Origin: Membranipora membranacea
Lineage: Eukaryota; Bryozoa; Gymnolaemata; Cheilostomatida; Membraniporidae
Assembly (NCBI GenBank): GCA_914767715.1
Contig: OU612067.1
Coordinates: 34,696,162 to 34,756,161, forward strand
Direction of reading: 5' to 3'
DNA length: 60,000 bases
Below, piece by piece: positions 49,401 through 59,608 of the stretch. Below the pieces are notes generated by a model. It was not told where the DNA came from. It saw only the letters and a list, made by a program, of their open reading frames with translations, and did not search any database. Position 1 is the stretch's first letter. Every line of letters starts with the position of its first letter. The position numbers and the translations under genes were made by a program.

Positions 49401-52400
49401 TTAGGTTACCTGGCTCACCTGGGCGTATGAATCCTCTCCTCACTACACAAAGTAATCGTATCATAATAGCAGGCTGACAAAAGAAGCCCAAGGAGTGAAA
49501 TATGTCACTAAGAACAAAATATGGCCAATCCAAAAAGATAAGTCAACAGTCAACACCATAAGGGTTTTGCTTACTATATTTTCTCAAGATTAAGTAATCT
49601 CTCATGCAAGGTATCAAACTAGCTTACATCACAATGAATGTGTCCATACAAAACTTTCATTTGAGCTTTACTAGATCTGTAATAGAGCTTTACTAGATCT
49701 GTAATAGAGCTTTACTAGATCTGTAATAGAGCTTTACTAGATCTGTAATAGAGCTTTACTAGATCTGTACTAGATCTGTAATAGAGCTTTACTAGATCTG
49801 TACTAGATCTGTAATAGAGCTTTACTAGATCTGTAATAGCAGCAATCTCTGTTTAATCAGAGCTCATCACCATCCATGGATTGTGTTGAGCTTTACTAGA
49901 TCTGTAATAGCGGCAATCTCTGTTTAATCAGAGCTCATCACCATCCATGGATTGTGTTGAGCTTCTAACTTATATATATACTCCTTTGTTTGTCGTGTGG
50001 AAGGATTCTAACAAACCCCAAACATGTCTAAGATTCTGCCGTCAAGCAACATCCTGCTAAGGAAATAGGAACCCACCTCTCTCGCCTGCTTTCATGTTCG
50101 CCCAGTGAGCGACGAGTACTGCCCGATCTCCTTGAGCAGTTTTAATTATCATTGCTCTTTCAGTATACCCATCATCTCGTCGTATTATTGGATAGCTAAC
50201 ACTATCAACAGAACTCATCTACAAACAGGAACAACGGCCGATAAAATGTAAAATAAACAAATCAATCACATTTTAATGGGTCAGTTTGTAGAATGTAGAA
50301 GGCAGCTGAACTTTTTATTGCCGTTAAGCCACTATTGGAAGGATCAGACTTTTACTCCTTGCCGGGACTGATAGATAAAGCCTTTGGCGTTGGAAATATG
50401 ATAATACTAAACTAGTTATGTTAATTAACAAAGATTTGTCTCCCCCCCCCACCCGAAGCTTGTCAGGACGGGCTTATTAGGATACAAAAGCAAAGAGCTT
50501 CACTCAAAAATTATTTTGATGAGACAAAAATTTTCAGTTCTATAGAAACCTATAAAGTAGGTTAACTTAATTCTGGATTATTGAAGATGATAAAGTAGAA
50601 ATCTTACAGATTTAGGATCAAACAGTGGTATAGTATCGGTACCAACTAGATGAGATACAGCTATCATCCTATCTCTGTAATATATCTGTACCGCTGACAT
50701 AAGCAGGGGTAGAGAGTGGATAACTCTGACTGTAAATATCACACAGTCTGTGTGCCCGCTTAATCTGTAAATAAAATATTTAAATAAATTACTACAAGGA
50801 AGCTCAACAATATGATGATACCAGATTGAGGTGGGTGTGGAGGAAGGGGACGGGTGTGAAGGTGGGGCTTGTATCAAGCGTGGCAAGCTGCACATTTGGT
50901 TAATCACAATATTTACAATAGCCACGTTAAATCAAACTTTTCTAAAGTTATTTTTTAGACTGAAATCAATCCAAAACAAAGTATCAAGTATCCCATCGCA
51001 TTTCAAAATTTCGGCGTTGTCTAGCTTTCTACAAGGATATGACAACTCCGACTTAATTTACTACGTTTGTTGCCACAAGTTAATCAGGGACCACTGTCTA
51101 TTGAATTGTGGGAATTCTAAAACTACCAGTCCCCTTTGATTGATTGCCCTGAATCTGAGAACTGCTGTATCTCTGCAGGTTCTGGAAAACGCGGAAAGGC
51201 GGAAAATCAGTTTCATAGCGGAAATCGTTTTTCACCTTGAATTTAATGATGATGCTAAAAAGAACTACTGGAAAGACATTGAAACATCACTACTGTATCA
51301 TATGAGCGTGTTTGGTAGAAATCAAGTGATAAAAATAATTTTTTTGGAAAATGCGGAAAATATTTTTTTCCTCAGAAATTGATCTCAACGCATAGAAAAT
51401 GAACTGTAACCGATAAAGATATCATCCCCATCTTTTAACGGCCTGAATTTCAGGTTTTTTCATTTTTCGAAAAACGCGGAAAATCGTTTTCCGCTTTTTC
51501 GAAAACGCGGAAAATCGTTTTTCACCTTGAATTTAATGATGATGCTAAAAAAAACTACTGGAAAGACATTGAGACATCACCACTGTATCATATGAGGGTT
51601 TTTGGTAGAAATCTAGTGAAATCCAGAACCCGGTATCTCTGTTACCTCTGCAGCTGCCTGAGATTACTTGGAAGTCAGGACTTCTTTTACATTGGTAAGT
51701 TGCTAGGTGGTGTTTTCAAACCTATGTTGAGATTGTTTGAACTGACCTCAACTATGAATAAATCGAATAGAATATGTCATGTAATGACCTCATAATCCTA
51801 CAGAGTATGGGCCAAATATTAAACTTAACTAGATAGCTTCTTTACAAGTACAGAAATGCACAACACAGATTAGTCTTGGATTTAACTGCTTTGCAGTCCT
51901 TCCTCTCATCATCAACCATTATTTTAATCATTTCCTCATCACATCCCAGAGCACACCAGTAATAAAAAAACAAAATGCAGGTTATGACAAAGAATTTGCT
52001 GCAAAAAATATATATAAGGATATAAGGATGAAAGTCTGCTCCACTTATCCCAATCTTTGCCAAATGAACCAATCATTGTTATGGCACTTTGATTTTCTCT
52101 CTCCAATCCTTGGCATATTTCTGGTGCTGGCGAAAATAATAGGCCCTGCGGACTTGTATTGAATTGATTGCAAACTTGGAAATAACTTTTATTCTCCGTG
52201 TGTAGACATTATGGGGCCACTTAATGAGGCAACTGTCAATGGCGATTTGTTTTATGGCATGTTAAATATCTAATCACTGAGGATGGTGAGATGGTGAGAT
52301 GGCGCAATCGGTTAGCCGCTTGCTATTCACTGCAAAGCTTTCATTGTTGATTGTTCCAGCTTATTTGTGTTTAAAGTTTGAAAGGCTTGACGTACGAATA

Positions 52401-55400
52401 ATGCTCCTTATATTGGTGGTAACTGAACGGAACCAGTCTTCAGATGAAACTGTCTCAGCATTACAGACAGATTTGGTGATACTTAATCCAATAAACAAAT
52501 GTTAAATATAAACCTCACAAACAGGATTGATCGCTGAATTAAAAAATAATGTGGGTATACCCTGACAATTGAGTGTTGAATTGATTATTACTCGGATGGT
52601 GTATAACGAATACACAATTATTGTATACCGACAAGGTCCTAGTGTTAGCCTCGATGTATGGCTACTCTTAAATGAGATTAAAATTGGAATTGAATGAGAT
52701 CTGCATGCAAGTACACAAGTGATTTTTTTAATCTTTACTGGTTGTACATACGTGTGGTTAGCTACAGTGCAGTGATTAATTGCTCCTGGAGGAAGTCGCC
52801 CCAGTGGTATCGGACCCCAAATAGACTCGAGAGTTTCGGGCATAACTACATTCCTGAAAGGAAACTCATTGAGCCGTAGAAATACGCTGTGTCCTTCTCT
52901 AGGCTCTGAGAAGGGAAGAGCAAAGAGGTCAGGAACTGGTACTTCACCTACACAACAGAGAGACGTAGGCAAATATTATTACTGATGTTTTTTCCTGAAA
53001 TTGTTGAGTCTAGGTAAAGTACAAGTAGGAAGGGTACAAGGATAGCTCAGTATTGAGAAATTGACAGTTTGGGAGTTATCATCCCAAACTTGTACTAGGT
53101 GTATTTGCTGAGGCTAGATATTCTATACATATATATACATATATTGTGTGATGCGTCAGAGATTAATCAATCCTACCTTCAACAATTGATCATTGCTGCC
53201 AGCATTAAATACATGTTTTCATAATGAAATTTGTATCCTTAGGATCTGCTAGTTGTTAGTTGCAGATGTTCTCAAGACAGAATTTATCCTCTCTCTTACA
53301 ACTCATTCATGGTGAGTTAGCTTTTGCTTGAACACATCAGTTAGCTTGAATTCCAAACCTAGCCGAGAAGCGGGTAGGTGAATCAACCCTTAATAATTCG
53401 CCACACCACAATATATTATGATTGTTATCTACTGCAAATATGCAAAGTTATTTTATCTGGCCATAAATTGATGGGTCCAAGCACAGCGACACTCTGTTGT
53501 AAGAGAATTTCCTGTCAGGTAACTTACCTTTAATACTGATGTGACAGTCTCCCAGAAGCTCATACTGATTGATGATATAACTCAGTCCTTTACGTGTCAG
53601 CAGGTCTAACCTGACCTTAGTTTGACCTTCAAACATCGGAGCCTGACAGCAGCCCGGGGGTGTCTGGGAGAATGTGAGAGTCACTCTTCTCTCTGTGTTC
53701 ACATTGAACCATAACTAGAAGGAGCAGATAATCAGAGGATGTGTAACAAACAACCTAGTGAGAAATATGCACCAACCATATGTTACAGTTAAAAGAAGGC
53801 TTGAAGGGCAGCTATCTCTCCCTAAGGTTAGGAGGGTGAGGGCGGTTATAGGGCTCATTACAGGCTAATATTACAAGTTGTCTAGTTGTGCCTCAAAACT
53901 GAACTCAATTCTGATTGTTGTTGTGAAATTTATTGTTGCAAACCTCTTCAAACTTGTCAAAGATGAGCTTGTTTGTCTCTTTATTTCGTTTGGCGGTCAG
54001 CTTCATGAATTTCTGCTCGTCTTGTTCTACCTGGATACACAGAGTTATCCTAACGGCGGTCTCATGTAATACAGTCACACTGGTGAACTTCAGAGAATGA
54101 TCTGTCTTAAATATCAAACTATCCTGTAAGATAAGGTAGAGGACAGTGTTACTAGTCGTGGTGTTACTCGTCATGGTGTTATTAGTCGTGCTGTTTCTTG
54201 TTGTGTTGTGGTGTTGCTAGTTGTAGTGGTACTAGTTGTAGTGTTACTAGTGGTGGTGTTACTAGTCGTGGTGTTATTAGTCGTGGTGGTACTAGTCGTG
54301 GTGGTACTAGTTGTAGTGTTACTAGTGGTGGTGGTACTAGTCGTGGTGTTACTAGTTGTGGTGTTTCTTGTTGTGTTGTGGTGTTGCTAGTTGTAGTGTT
54401 ACTAGTTGTAGTGTTACTAGTGGTGGTGTTACTAGCCGTGGTGTTACTAGTTGTGGTGTTACTAGTCGTGGTGTTACTAGTCGTGGTGGAGCTTTGATGT
54501 CATTAGTGCTGAGTACCAAACAGTAGACAAGTAAATAGTAGTATATCGCCTGAGGGTATAAAGGTGACTGAAAATTGTGGAATGAAGTAATTATATTATC
54601 TTTGATGTGTTGCGTTATGGGAGTTATCCTTTGGGATTTCAGAATCATAATAGGTGAGCAAACAATGTGAGGAATTCAGGGTTCAGTTTGTCAGCCACTC
54701 ATCAAAAAATTGTTAAATATTCAGATAGCCGGTACTTGGCACCACTTGGTAATACAAGCACATGAGCTGGTATTTACCTCAAACAAGTTCATAGAGTGGA
54801 GTTTATGATAAGGTGAAGGTCCTCTGTACATACATCCACTTTGTATTATACTCTCACCATACATCTCATACCAGAGCTGCTTAGTCTGCCGATCTGCAGT
54901 CACCAGTCGAGATCCAACACTACGATCTGTCATATCATCATCATGATCAAACATCTAACAACATGAGATAGTATACAGATACTCTACTACAGTCAGCCTG
55001 CCCCTAGCTCAGACCCTTACTCGCTTCATTGTGTTCATTGTGTTAATTGGTGATATTGATGGTCAGATTTTCAAAGCTTTGTCAACAAATCAGGTCAAGC
55101 TTTCAATACAGTACTTCTCTAGCGTTGCTGGAACTACAATGAAGTCTGACTGTCAATCCTATACCGGGACGGTGAACACTAGCAAAGTCATGTCATACAG
55201 CGCATGTATTGGCTGTACCAGAAAAGGAACACATATATCAGAGCGTCAAGAAACAGCAAAAACTTGTAGAGAAAAGAGAATGTAATGGGATTATGCACCA
55301 AAAACATAGTCGATCAGCACCATGTAAACAAAAAAATCTACACACACAAACTAAATACAACACTAAGCTCCACATAGCCCAACAAAATTTTAACTAGGAA

Positions 55401-57598
55401 AAATAGTTCATGGTGGTGACAGGCAAGATATAGATAAAAATGAGAGGGTAGTGAAGGCTCGCTGTGACTTACAGCCCCGAGTAGTAGCTCAGTATCTTTC
55501 TTATATAGAGAAGGGTGTAGCTGATGTACATGCCAAGCTAAATCCATATCATATCTGGGTACAAGCACAGCCCCTGTAATACATTTCTTTAGGTAAAGCA
55601 TCCTCTGTAAATAGAGAAGCCTTCCTAAATTAGAACATAGCAAATGTGTGTAAGTGTGAGACTCACATAAATATCAACCAACAATGCAAACCACTTCAAA
55701 GCTCTTGATTTCAAACCTCATCAATGAATCCATTAATTGTATATCACTTCTTTAGTGATTAGTTTGAGTGTTGGTTGAATTTGAAGTCATTGTCTCTTAT
55801 CACTTGATAAGATAACTCCAGACATAATTCCCTTTTCTTAGTTGTTTTTGTTAGTGATTTCCTAAATCCACAAGATGCATTACTTGAAGCTGTCAATAAA
55901 TGTTGGTTAAATGTTGGTTAAAATCCCAATGGTTGGTCACTCACCACATCATGGCGGCGAAATAGTGCGCCTTAAGGGCGAGGCTGCAATGACTGCGCAA
56001 ATTTGCCTCAGTTTGTAGGCAGGTCGGAGCACACTTGGGGGTCCAACAACTCCCAGTAGTCAGTGGACTGCAGTGGGACTCGAACCCATGACCTTCAACA
56101 CTTGCATGCTGAAAGTCCGGCGCTCTAACCTCTGAGCCACCTCCTACTCCTACGGGTACTGAGAGAATTTTGATAGCACTTTCTTTGTCAGCTTGACTTT
56201 CTGTTTGCATCATCCTATAAAATATCGTCTGGCCTGGCTGAGAGAGAATGTATGTCTTCATGTCACCGCTCATTGAGTGAAACTAATCTCAACATTCACT
56301 TTATTATCCATCTATATACAAACATATCTTATCTCACCTTATAAGAAGTGATGGCTTCTCTTCTCCTTATGATATATTGGTGATGTGGCAGACTGATATT
56401 ATATATGAATTCTTTGTGTCTCTGCACAGCGCTTATTAAATCATACGAGCACTGAGAGGTGTAAGCTGAGTACTCAGAGAAATGTGTCTCCGTGGTCAAG
56501 TCTACCTCAAACGGCTCACTGTCCTGTATAACAACAGTGATATGCTAATATTGTGTGTGAAGGGTTTGATATTATATAACAGCAACAAATACCTGGGTGG
56601 AGATGAATACAGTACAGGTACAATGCATGACCAATGTCACCAATACTGACAACTGACAGTATGATAGGACAACACAAGAGGGCTGCATCAGCTTCACCCA
56701 ATACAGACTTATAGGGCAGTCTTATCTACTATCTATCTATTTATTTGTAATTTAGCTAAAATTACATTTGTTGTGAAAGTCGCGCACAAAAACAAGAATA
56801 AAGAGATTCAGATACCTACCGGCGCATGCTGCTTCCATAGTTCTAACATCTCGACCGACGGATTAAACTCAAAAGATACCTTCTGATTTTCATGTCTCTT
56901 GGGTACGGTGTGGTCAGGAACCATCCCTATTAAGTTGTGACAATCTTTGATGTAAGTATACGGAGCAAGCATATGGCAATGCCATATCCAGTGTATGTCC
57001 AGGGGAGGACAATTCAGATGTGGAGATTCTCCCGACTTTTGACAGATTGGTAGAAAAACTTTCTCATACCTATTGGTACAGAAATCAATGGAAATTATGT
57101 ATAGTATAAGGCAACATATAATTTTGCATGCCATGTATAAAATATCAACCAATAATTATTTCGGAACTTATTCAGACAAAAACATCCCCAGAAACCAATC
57201 ACAGTATGAACTTTCCACCTGTCATCGTGTCGGCTCCATGTAATCAGTATTTCAAATCAATGTGGTTGTTTTGTGACAATATTAAATGCTATTAGCCTGG
57301 CTTATGTCTATGAGAACATCCAAACAAAGACCGGCTCACAAAATTTTGTAAAACAGTATTGGTAATAAGAATATTATTCACAGCTTTGAACAAGCACAGT
57401 GACACAGTTACTCATTCACCTCCGGATGGCGTTATTTAGTACTGGGCCCGGTGAGAAGAGCAAAGGGTATTTTGATACAACTCTGAGGAAATCAACTTCA
57501 GAGTACATCGCCCCGACAAACGCTCCATACAGTCCATCATCCAGAGTCAGCTCTATGTCATCAGCAGCAGCCTTATTGTACTCAGTATCCCTCACCAT
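43420..57598 (-). CDS. Glycine-rich domain-containing protein (GRDP/DUF1399 family)
   Basis: Twelve exons join in frame: 57598-57420, 57069-56820, 56523-56338, 55604-55473, 54954-54778, 54123-53944, 53714-53528, 52947-52752, 50764-50608, 50218-50077, 49442-49285 and 44049-43420, giving roughly 855 residues. The DUF1399 signature is clear: AIRRYEKVFLPICQK with LDIHWIWHCHMLAPYTYIKD, then YKRMLYLKK with YDMDLAWHVHQLHPSLYKKD, then QLWYEMYGE...GCMYRGPSPY. The middle exons give beta-rich domains of unknown role. The last exon has a Pro-rich hinge, then a tail of GAGCGG repeats ending CGGGGG. In plants, family members are linked to stress responses and development; the function in animals is unknown. 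The start is the first Met of exon 1, and an upstream exon is possible because the frame continues 5' of it. The last intron carries nested transposons. Confidence 0.9.
43430..43640 (-). repeat. Coding Gly/Cys repeat tract of the GRDP tail
   Basis: A 15-base unit encoding G-A-G-C-G (GGGGCTGGTTGTGGAGGC type) is repeated about 11 times, followed by longer glycine runs. High GC contrasts with the rest of the gene. It probably varies in length between individuals. Confidence 0.85.
44233..44952 (-). mobile_element. Non-LTR element A, 3' part
   Basis: The minus strand encodes the reverse transcriptase C-terminal region: ICKKLNFILLLMRSIRPYLD, then YYTFFYPHLIYGIEFWGHAA and a Cys-poor tail, stopping near 44426. 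The 3' untranslated region contains AATAAA and ends in an A-rich tail (T-rich on plus, 44233-44258). The 5' continuation lies 3.8 kb away at 48789-49180, separated by the insertion of element B. It lies in the last intron of the GRDP gene. Confidence 0.85.
45297..46035. mobile_element. Inverted-repeat DNA transposon M1, copy 2
   Basis: Ends are CATACTTGCCAACC at the left and GGTTGGCAAGTCTG at the right, with CCTCAC directly repeated at both sides (45291-45296, 46036-46041). It is 739 bases, opposite in orientation to copy 1 at 26342. It contains the palindrome AGCCTGTCTTGTCAGACAGG with its flank (45760-45781) and a short CGCGCGTAGCGCG palindrome near 45910. It has no coding capacity. It lies in the 5' region of element B. 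Confidence 0.85.
46024..46257 (+). pseudogene. Element B, start of endonuclease (upstream of frameshift)
   Basis: This frame reads KLCLPALVLANARSINNKGD, the usual N-terminal block of AP-type endonucleases in jockey/CR1-like elements. It then runs out of frame near 46225, where the next frame supplies ETWLHQDI (the catalytic Glu block). A one-base change therefore separates the two. The first codons derive from the M1 end and adjacent sequence, so the true start is uncertain. Confidence 0.75.
46214..48766 (+). CDS. Element B polyprotein: AP endonuclease and reverse transcriptase
   Basis: An 850-residue open frame. The endonuclease shows ETWLHQDI, IIIVGDFNKA and SDHNAVQL, with the Glu, Asp/Asn and His of the catalytic centre. 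A Lys-rich linker and a Pro-rich stretch (DPPNPEPPDADPPPD) follow. The reverse transcriptase begins RRCNPSKAAGPDNIS and shows NDYRPIALTSV, ILFVDFTSAFNTI (motif A), CPQGCVLSPILFSVY (motif B), FKYADDMAIIG (motif C) and FKYLGTFFD. It ends QLPK at a TAG just before the ACTTC tail. Everything after the N-terminal frameshift is intact, so the copy is young. It is a close jockey/CR1-superfamily member; the clade was not resolved. Confidence 0.9.
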   Translation: MPVQSLETWLHQDIEDNHVTIDGFDVFRACDKSRGGGCMWLIRREWCTNTSVNRCFLSKDLELLHLKCQPHFLPREVNVIHLFAVYIPPDADKKAAADKIDGFVETCVINHPDSAIIIVGDFNKAKLKSRLFQHVTINTREDRRSDLCYSNLKYAFKSYKLPPPGSSDHNAVQLVPTYVPKHRKQKKQKVTKQVMDNETIDKCKASFDTTDWSLFITPGQIDQTVEATTNYINFVVSSNCTTKQFYTNTNQKPWITKEIKKLLDAKQIAMKTNDKVRLKQLQSELKKLIEKEKLKYKSKTLDKMSTDIKLAWKGIKSMSNLSSKTTSNFDLMQPTEQTKLADDLNQFYTRFNNPDLTEAAAEPPDPPNPEPPDADPPPDISIDEVREQFRRCNPSKAAGPDNISTRVLKDCYFELAPIFCEIFNLCLKTGTLPNLWKLSAITPLPKKPNPSCNNDYRPIALTSVVMKCFEKILKSRLLSIIALDDCQFAYKKNRSTKDACISIDYFLRSHLEQQSSYARILFVDFTSAFNTIVPKILIEKLKAMNVPHYLLSIIKAFLVDRQQFVNVGNSRSKKLSCDIGCPQGCVLSPILFSVYTDFIKSNCDNVKIFKYADDMAIIGLLNFKQPTISQNYFDAIQHFTEQCSSVNLILNTAKTKEMVVNFSKSCALYDYIFINGNPIEKVDSFKYLGTFFDCDLKWCSNTEYVYSKLKKRFYAFSRFKHFKPNQYQQHNFIQSLIQPIFTYNIELWYTGATERQKNMLLSPFLKNSYIFDAACFVDMSIFNLAQRFIADDRHILRNCYKSNRKYFIMPKTRTSRFLCSFVPFSIRLLNNRERYGSHLNCDVFLTQLPK
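48789..49180 (-). mobile_element. Non-LTR element A, 5' part (truncated)
   Basis: On the minus strand the reverse transcriptase core is readable: LPFKIGVPQGSVLGPILFLI (motif B), then LKYILFADDTNIFFS (motif C), SKTFQVIFKAPNK, a one-base frame change near 48890, and KFLGIELDSNITFKPHI. The last codons meet the insertion of element B, and the protein resumes at 44952 with ICKK. The element is 5'-truncated near 49175, a common outcome of target-primed integration. Confidence 0.85.
49675..49975. repeat. 22-bp tandem repeat plus 70-bp duplication, GRDP intron
   Basis: AGATCTGTAATAGAGCTTTACT is repeated about seven times (49675-49840). Then a roughly 75-base block containing AATCTCTGTTTAATCAGAGC and CATCACCATCCATGG is present twice (49830-49960). 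Located between GRDP exons 10 and 11. Confidence 0.85.
51223..51622. repeat. Direct duplication, about 115 bp, copies 290 bp apart
   Basis: TCGTTTTTCACCTTGAATTT through CTACTGGAAAGACATTGA to TTTGGTAGAAATC occurs at about 51223-51335 and about 51510-51622 with a few differences. Both copies are preceded by GCGGAAA-rich sequence. They lie in the GRDP intron between exons 8 and 9, and no domain was recognised. Confidence 0.75.
52270..52365 (+). mobile_element. tRNA-derived SINE, family 1, internally deleted copy
   Basis: Plus-strand GGTGAGATGGCGCAATCGGT and TTGCTATTCACTGC match the tRNA-like module. The sequence then jumps to AAAGCTTTCATTGTTGATTG, skipping the B-box section. It lies in the GRDP intron between exons 8 and 9. 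Confidence 0.7.
54140..54490. repeat. 15-bp minisatellite (GTTACTAGTCGTGGT), about 23 units
   Basis: Units of GTTACTAGTCGTGGT with variants (TTGTAGT, GGTGGT) run to within about 20 bases of the acceptor of GRDP exon 6 (54123). On the gene's sense strand the array reads ACCACGACTAGTAAC, and each unit offers a CTAGTAAC stretch loosely like a branch point. The Val-rich and Ser-rich frames are artefacts of the 15-base unit. Confidence 0.88.
55975..56155 (-). mobile_element. tRNA-derived SINE, family 2
   Basis: On the minus strand GGTGGCTCAGAGGTTAGAGC is an A-box-bearing D-arm and CATGGGTTCGAGTCCCACTG the B box, about 30 bases apart as in a true tRNA. The non-tRNA body (GACTACTGGGAGTTGTTGG, GTGCTCCGACCTGCC) is shared with 15757-15860. 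It lies in the GRDP intron between exons 3 and 4. Confidence 0.78.
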
Positions 57599-58575
57599 CT
57601 TGTTGATTCTGTGTTTGCCGAGGTTTGTGAGACACTCTCATCCCGTTACCTATATTAGTTGTACCTGTAACAGCTTCCATGATTAGAAAACAATTTCAGG
57701 CCAAGTATGTCCCTTTGATCATTATTGTAAACATTACAAAAGTATATGCAGTTCTGAGTGGGCACTAAAAACCCCGTCACTGGCGACAGGTGTTGTAAGA
57801 CATGTTGTGGGACATGCCTTAGTTAGAGAGACTGCACATGTGTGAGTGTTTACAGCATCGCAAGGGAAAACTGTTTATTTAGTGGTCTAAGTTCTGCTCC
57901 TTTTAAAGTTAGCGGCTTATAATTACCCTTTACAACGCTTCTCGCAGCAGATTATAGAATGTCTCATTGGTTAATTAACAGTAACCAGTGGTATTTTCCA
58001 TGACGTCTGTGGACCGCTTAACAGCGCTCAAGGCCTCTATAACATTGTTCTTACAATACAGCATTGTTACATGCAGCCCATATCGTTAAAGATCCATTGT
58101 TCTTGAGTGCTGTAAGACATGTCTCACAGCTTGTCTTACAACACCCGTGTGTTGGATCAGACTAAGTACCTAAACTGTGTCTTAACATGCAACATGGGCT
58201 GCACCAACAAACCCTCTACTATAATTTTTTTATAAAACAGGCTATTGCCCATACAGAACTGGACTTTTTCTGTAATGAAGGTTCTACTACCCAGGACGGA
58301 GGTGACCACCAGCCCAGGGCTCTCAACCACTCAGATTTGGCCCGAGTTGCACAGGTTTTTGGGTTCAACTCAGGCAATTCAGGGGATTTTAGATTTTTAG
58401 CTAAAAACTCAGATTTTGCCTCATATTCATCAAAGTTGGGGAATTCCTCTGGGTGTGGCCCAGTTGTATGATTATAAAGAAACAATTTTATGTTGTGATA
58501 TATGATATACATTAACCAGGATGAATTTTACAGTGATTCTATATCAATGATAAGCTGCTAACAACTCTAAAAAAC
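57599..58575. other. 5' flank of GRDP gene
   Basis: The GRDP frame remains open about 40 bases upstream of the chosen Met before a stop, so an upstream exon may exist here. One candidate is ATGGAAGCTGTTACAG/GTACAA near 57685, but its phase does not match exon 1. A loose inverted repeat of TGTAAGACATGT... lies between 57794 and 58143. No promoter was assigned. Confidence 0.3.
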
Positions 58576-58836
58576 CAGGGGGGTCTTTCAATTAGAAAGA
58601 GTGATCCTTTACTAAAGCAAGTTATCACTATCACATCACTATCACATCGCTCAAAATTATCACTCACTTGGTGTTTCAATTAGAGGAAATCGCTCCCAAA
58701 TCGCTCACTCAGAATGTATACAGTTCCATCAAGTGACTGAGCGATCTGAAAGCGAGACCCCTAGCAGGTATCGCTCACTCAGTGAGTGAGCGATAATATT
58801 GCGATTTTGGCTGTTTCTAATTGAAAGACCCCCCTG
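58576..58836. mobile_element. Small inverted-repeat element, 261 bp
   Basis: Perfect 23-base terminal inverted repeats begin CAGGGGGGTCTTTCAATTAG at both ends. The interior holds ATCGCTCACTCAGTGAGTGA-type palindromic GAGCGAT motifs and repeated ATCACTATCACATC. No clear target duplication was found. The CAGGG-type end suggests a hAT-like MITE, but this is uncertain. Confidence 0.78.
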
Positions 58837-59558
58837 AATCATTCATGTGCAGAGGACTAATTTGCTCTCTAGGCTTTGGCAGCCGGACCCATTGAGGAGG
58901 CTAACAGAGCTCTAAAACTCTAAGCTGTTTGTGCACAGGGTGTTTCATGCCTTCGAAATGCCACCTGCATCACGGTATCGGCAAAACTCAGGTTTTGGAT
59001 CCTCATAGGTTGAGAGCCCTGCACCAGCCAACTTGAACAAGGTATATATATTTACCTATCAAGTTACATGTTTGTTTCAACAATGAATTTCATTGGTTTC
59101 AAGGAACAAGGAAAACATTGAGTATACTGTACCATAGAGTTACAGATCAATCTAGGGATCTTCCACTCATCATTTGCTTGCACCCCTCGACCACAGACAA
59201 CAGGTCTTTGACAGTTGATTTGATGAGTTGCAGCCTTGTTTTTTACATTATCTGATTTAAATGTTCCTTGATTCAAACCGGCTTCCAGTTCCACTTCCCT
59301 CCAGCTGATGTTCTATCACATCATGTTTCAAGGAGCCTGTTGATCATGTATCTAATATTAGTATGGATTACCTGGGAAGTAAGTGCCTGTCTCTGCAAAC
59401 TGAAAGTAAAGCACCACCTGATTTGTTATGATGTTCACATGGAGAACAGGTTCAAAGGTCAAGAATCCTTAAACAAACTAATCATGGAGCGGGTTCACTA
59501 AAATGCGGAAATCCGTGATCACGCAAATTCACGTGCGTGTTGCGGAAATTTAGTGCGT
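58837..59558. other. Non-coding stretch, nothing recognised
   Basis: No convincing exon or repeat. The short frame at 59064-59294 lacks a domain and splice context. Confidence 0.3.
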
Positions 59559-59608
59559 ATTTCCGCATTTTAGTCAATCCTGTGTGGGATTGACTAAAAT
59601 GCGGAAAT
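59559..59608. repeat. Perfect 22-bp hairpin with 6-base loop
   Basis: The arms begin ATTTCCGCATTTTAGTCAAT and its exact complement, around TGTGTG. A third copy of ACTAAAATGCGGAAAT lies upstream at 59499-59514. These could be the ends of a small foldback element. Confidence 0.85.

Noticed and set aside
50831-51139. Tyrosine recombinase fragment (FLQGYDNSDLIYYV)
   Set aside because: A short resemblance to a motif seen in recombinase-type transposons, with no catalytic residues. Too weak to annotate.
51842-52072. Cys-containing minus-strand exon (WCALGCDEEMIKIM)
   Set aside because: It lies within a GRDP intron, lacks matched splice sites, and no domain was recognised.
54198-54497. Val-rich and Ser-rich plus-strand proteins
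   Set aside because: Produced by the 15-bp minisatellite.
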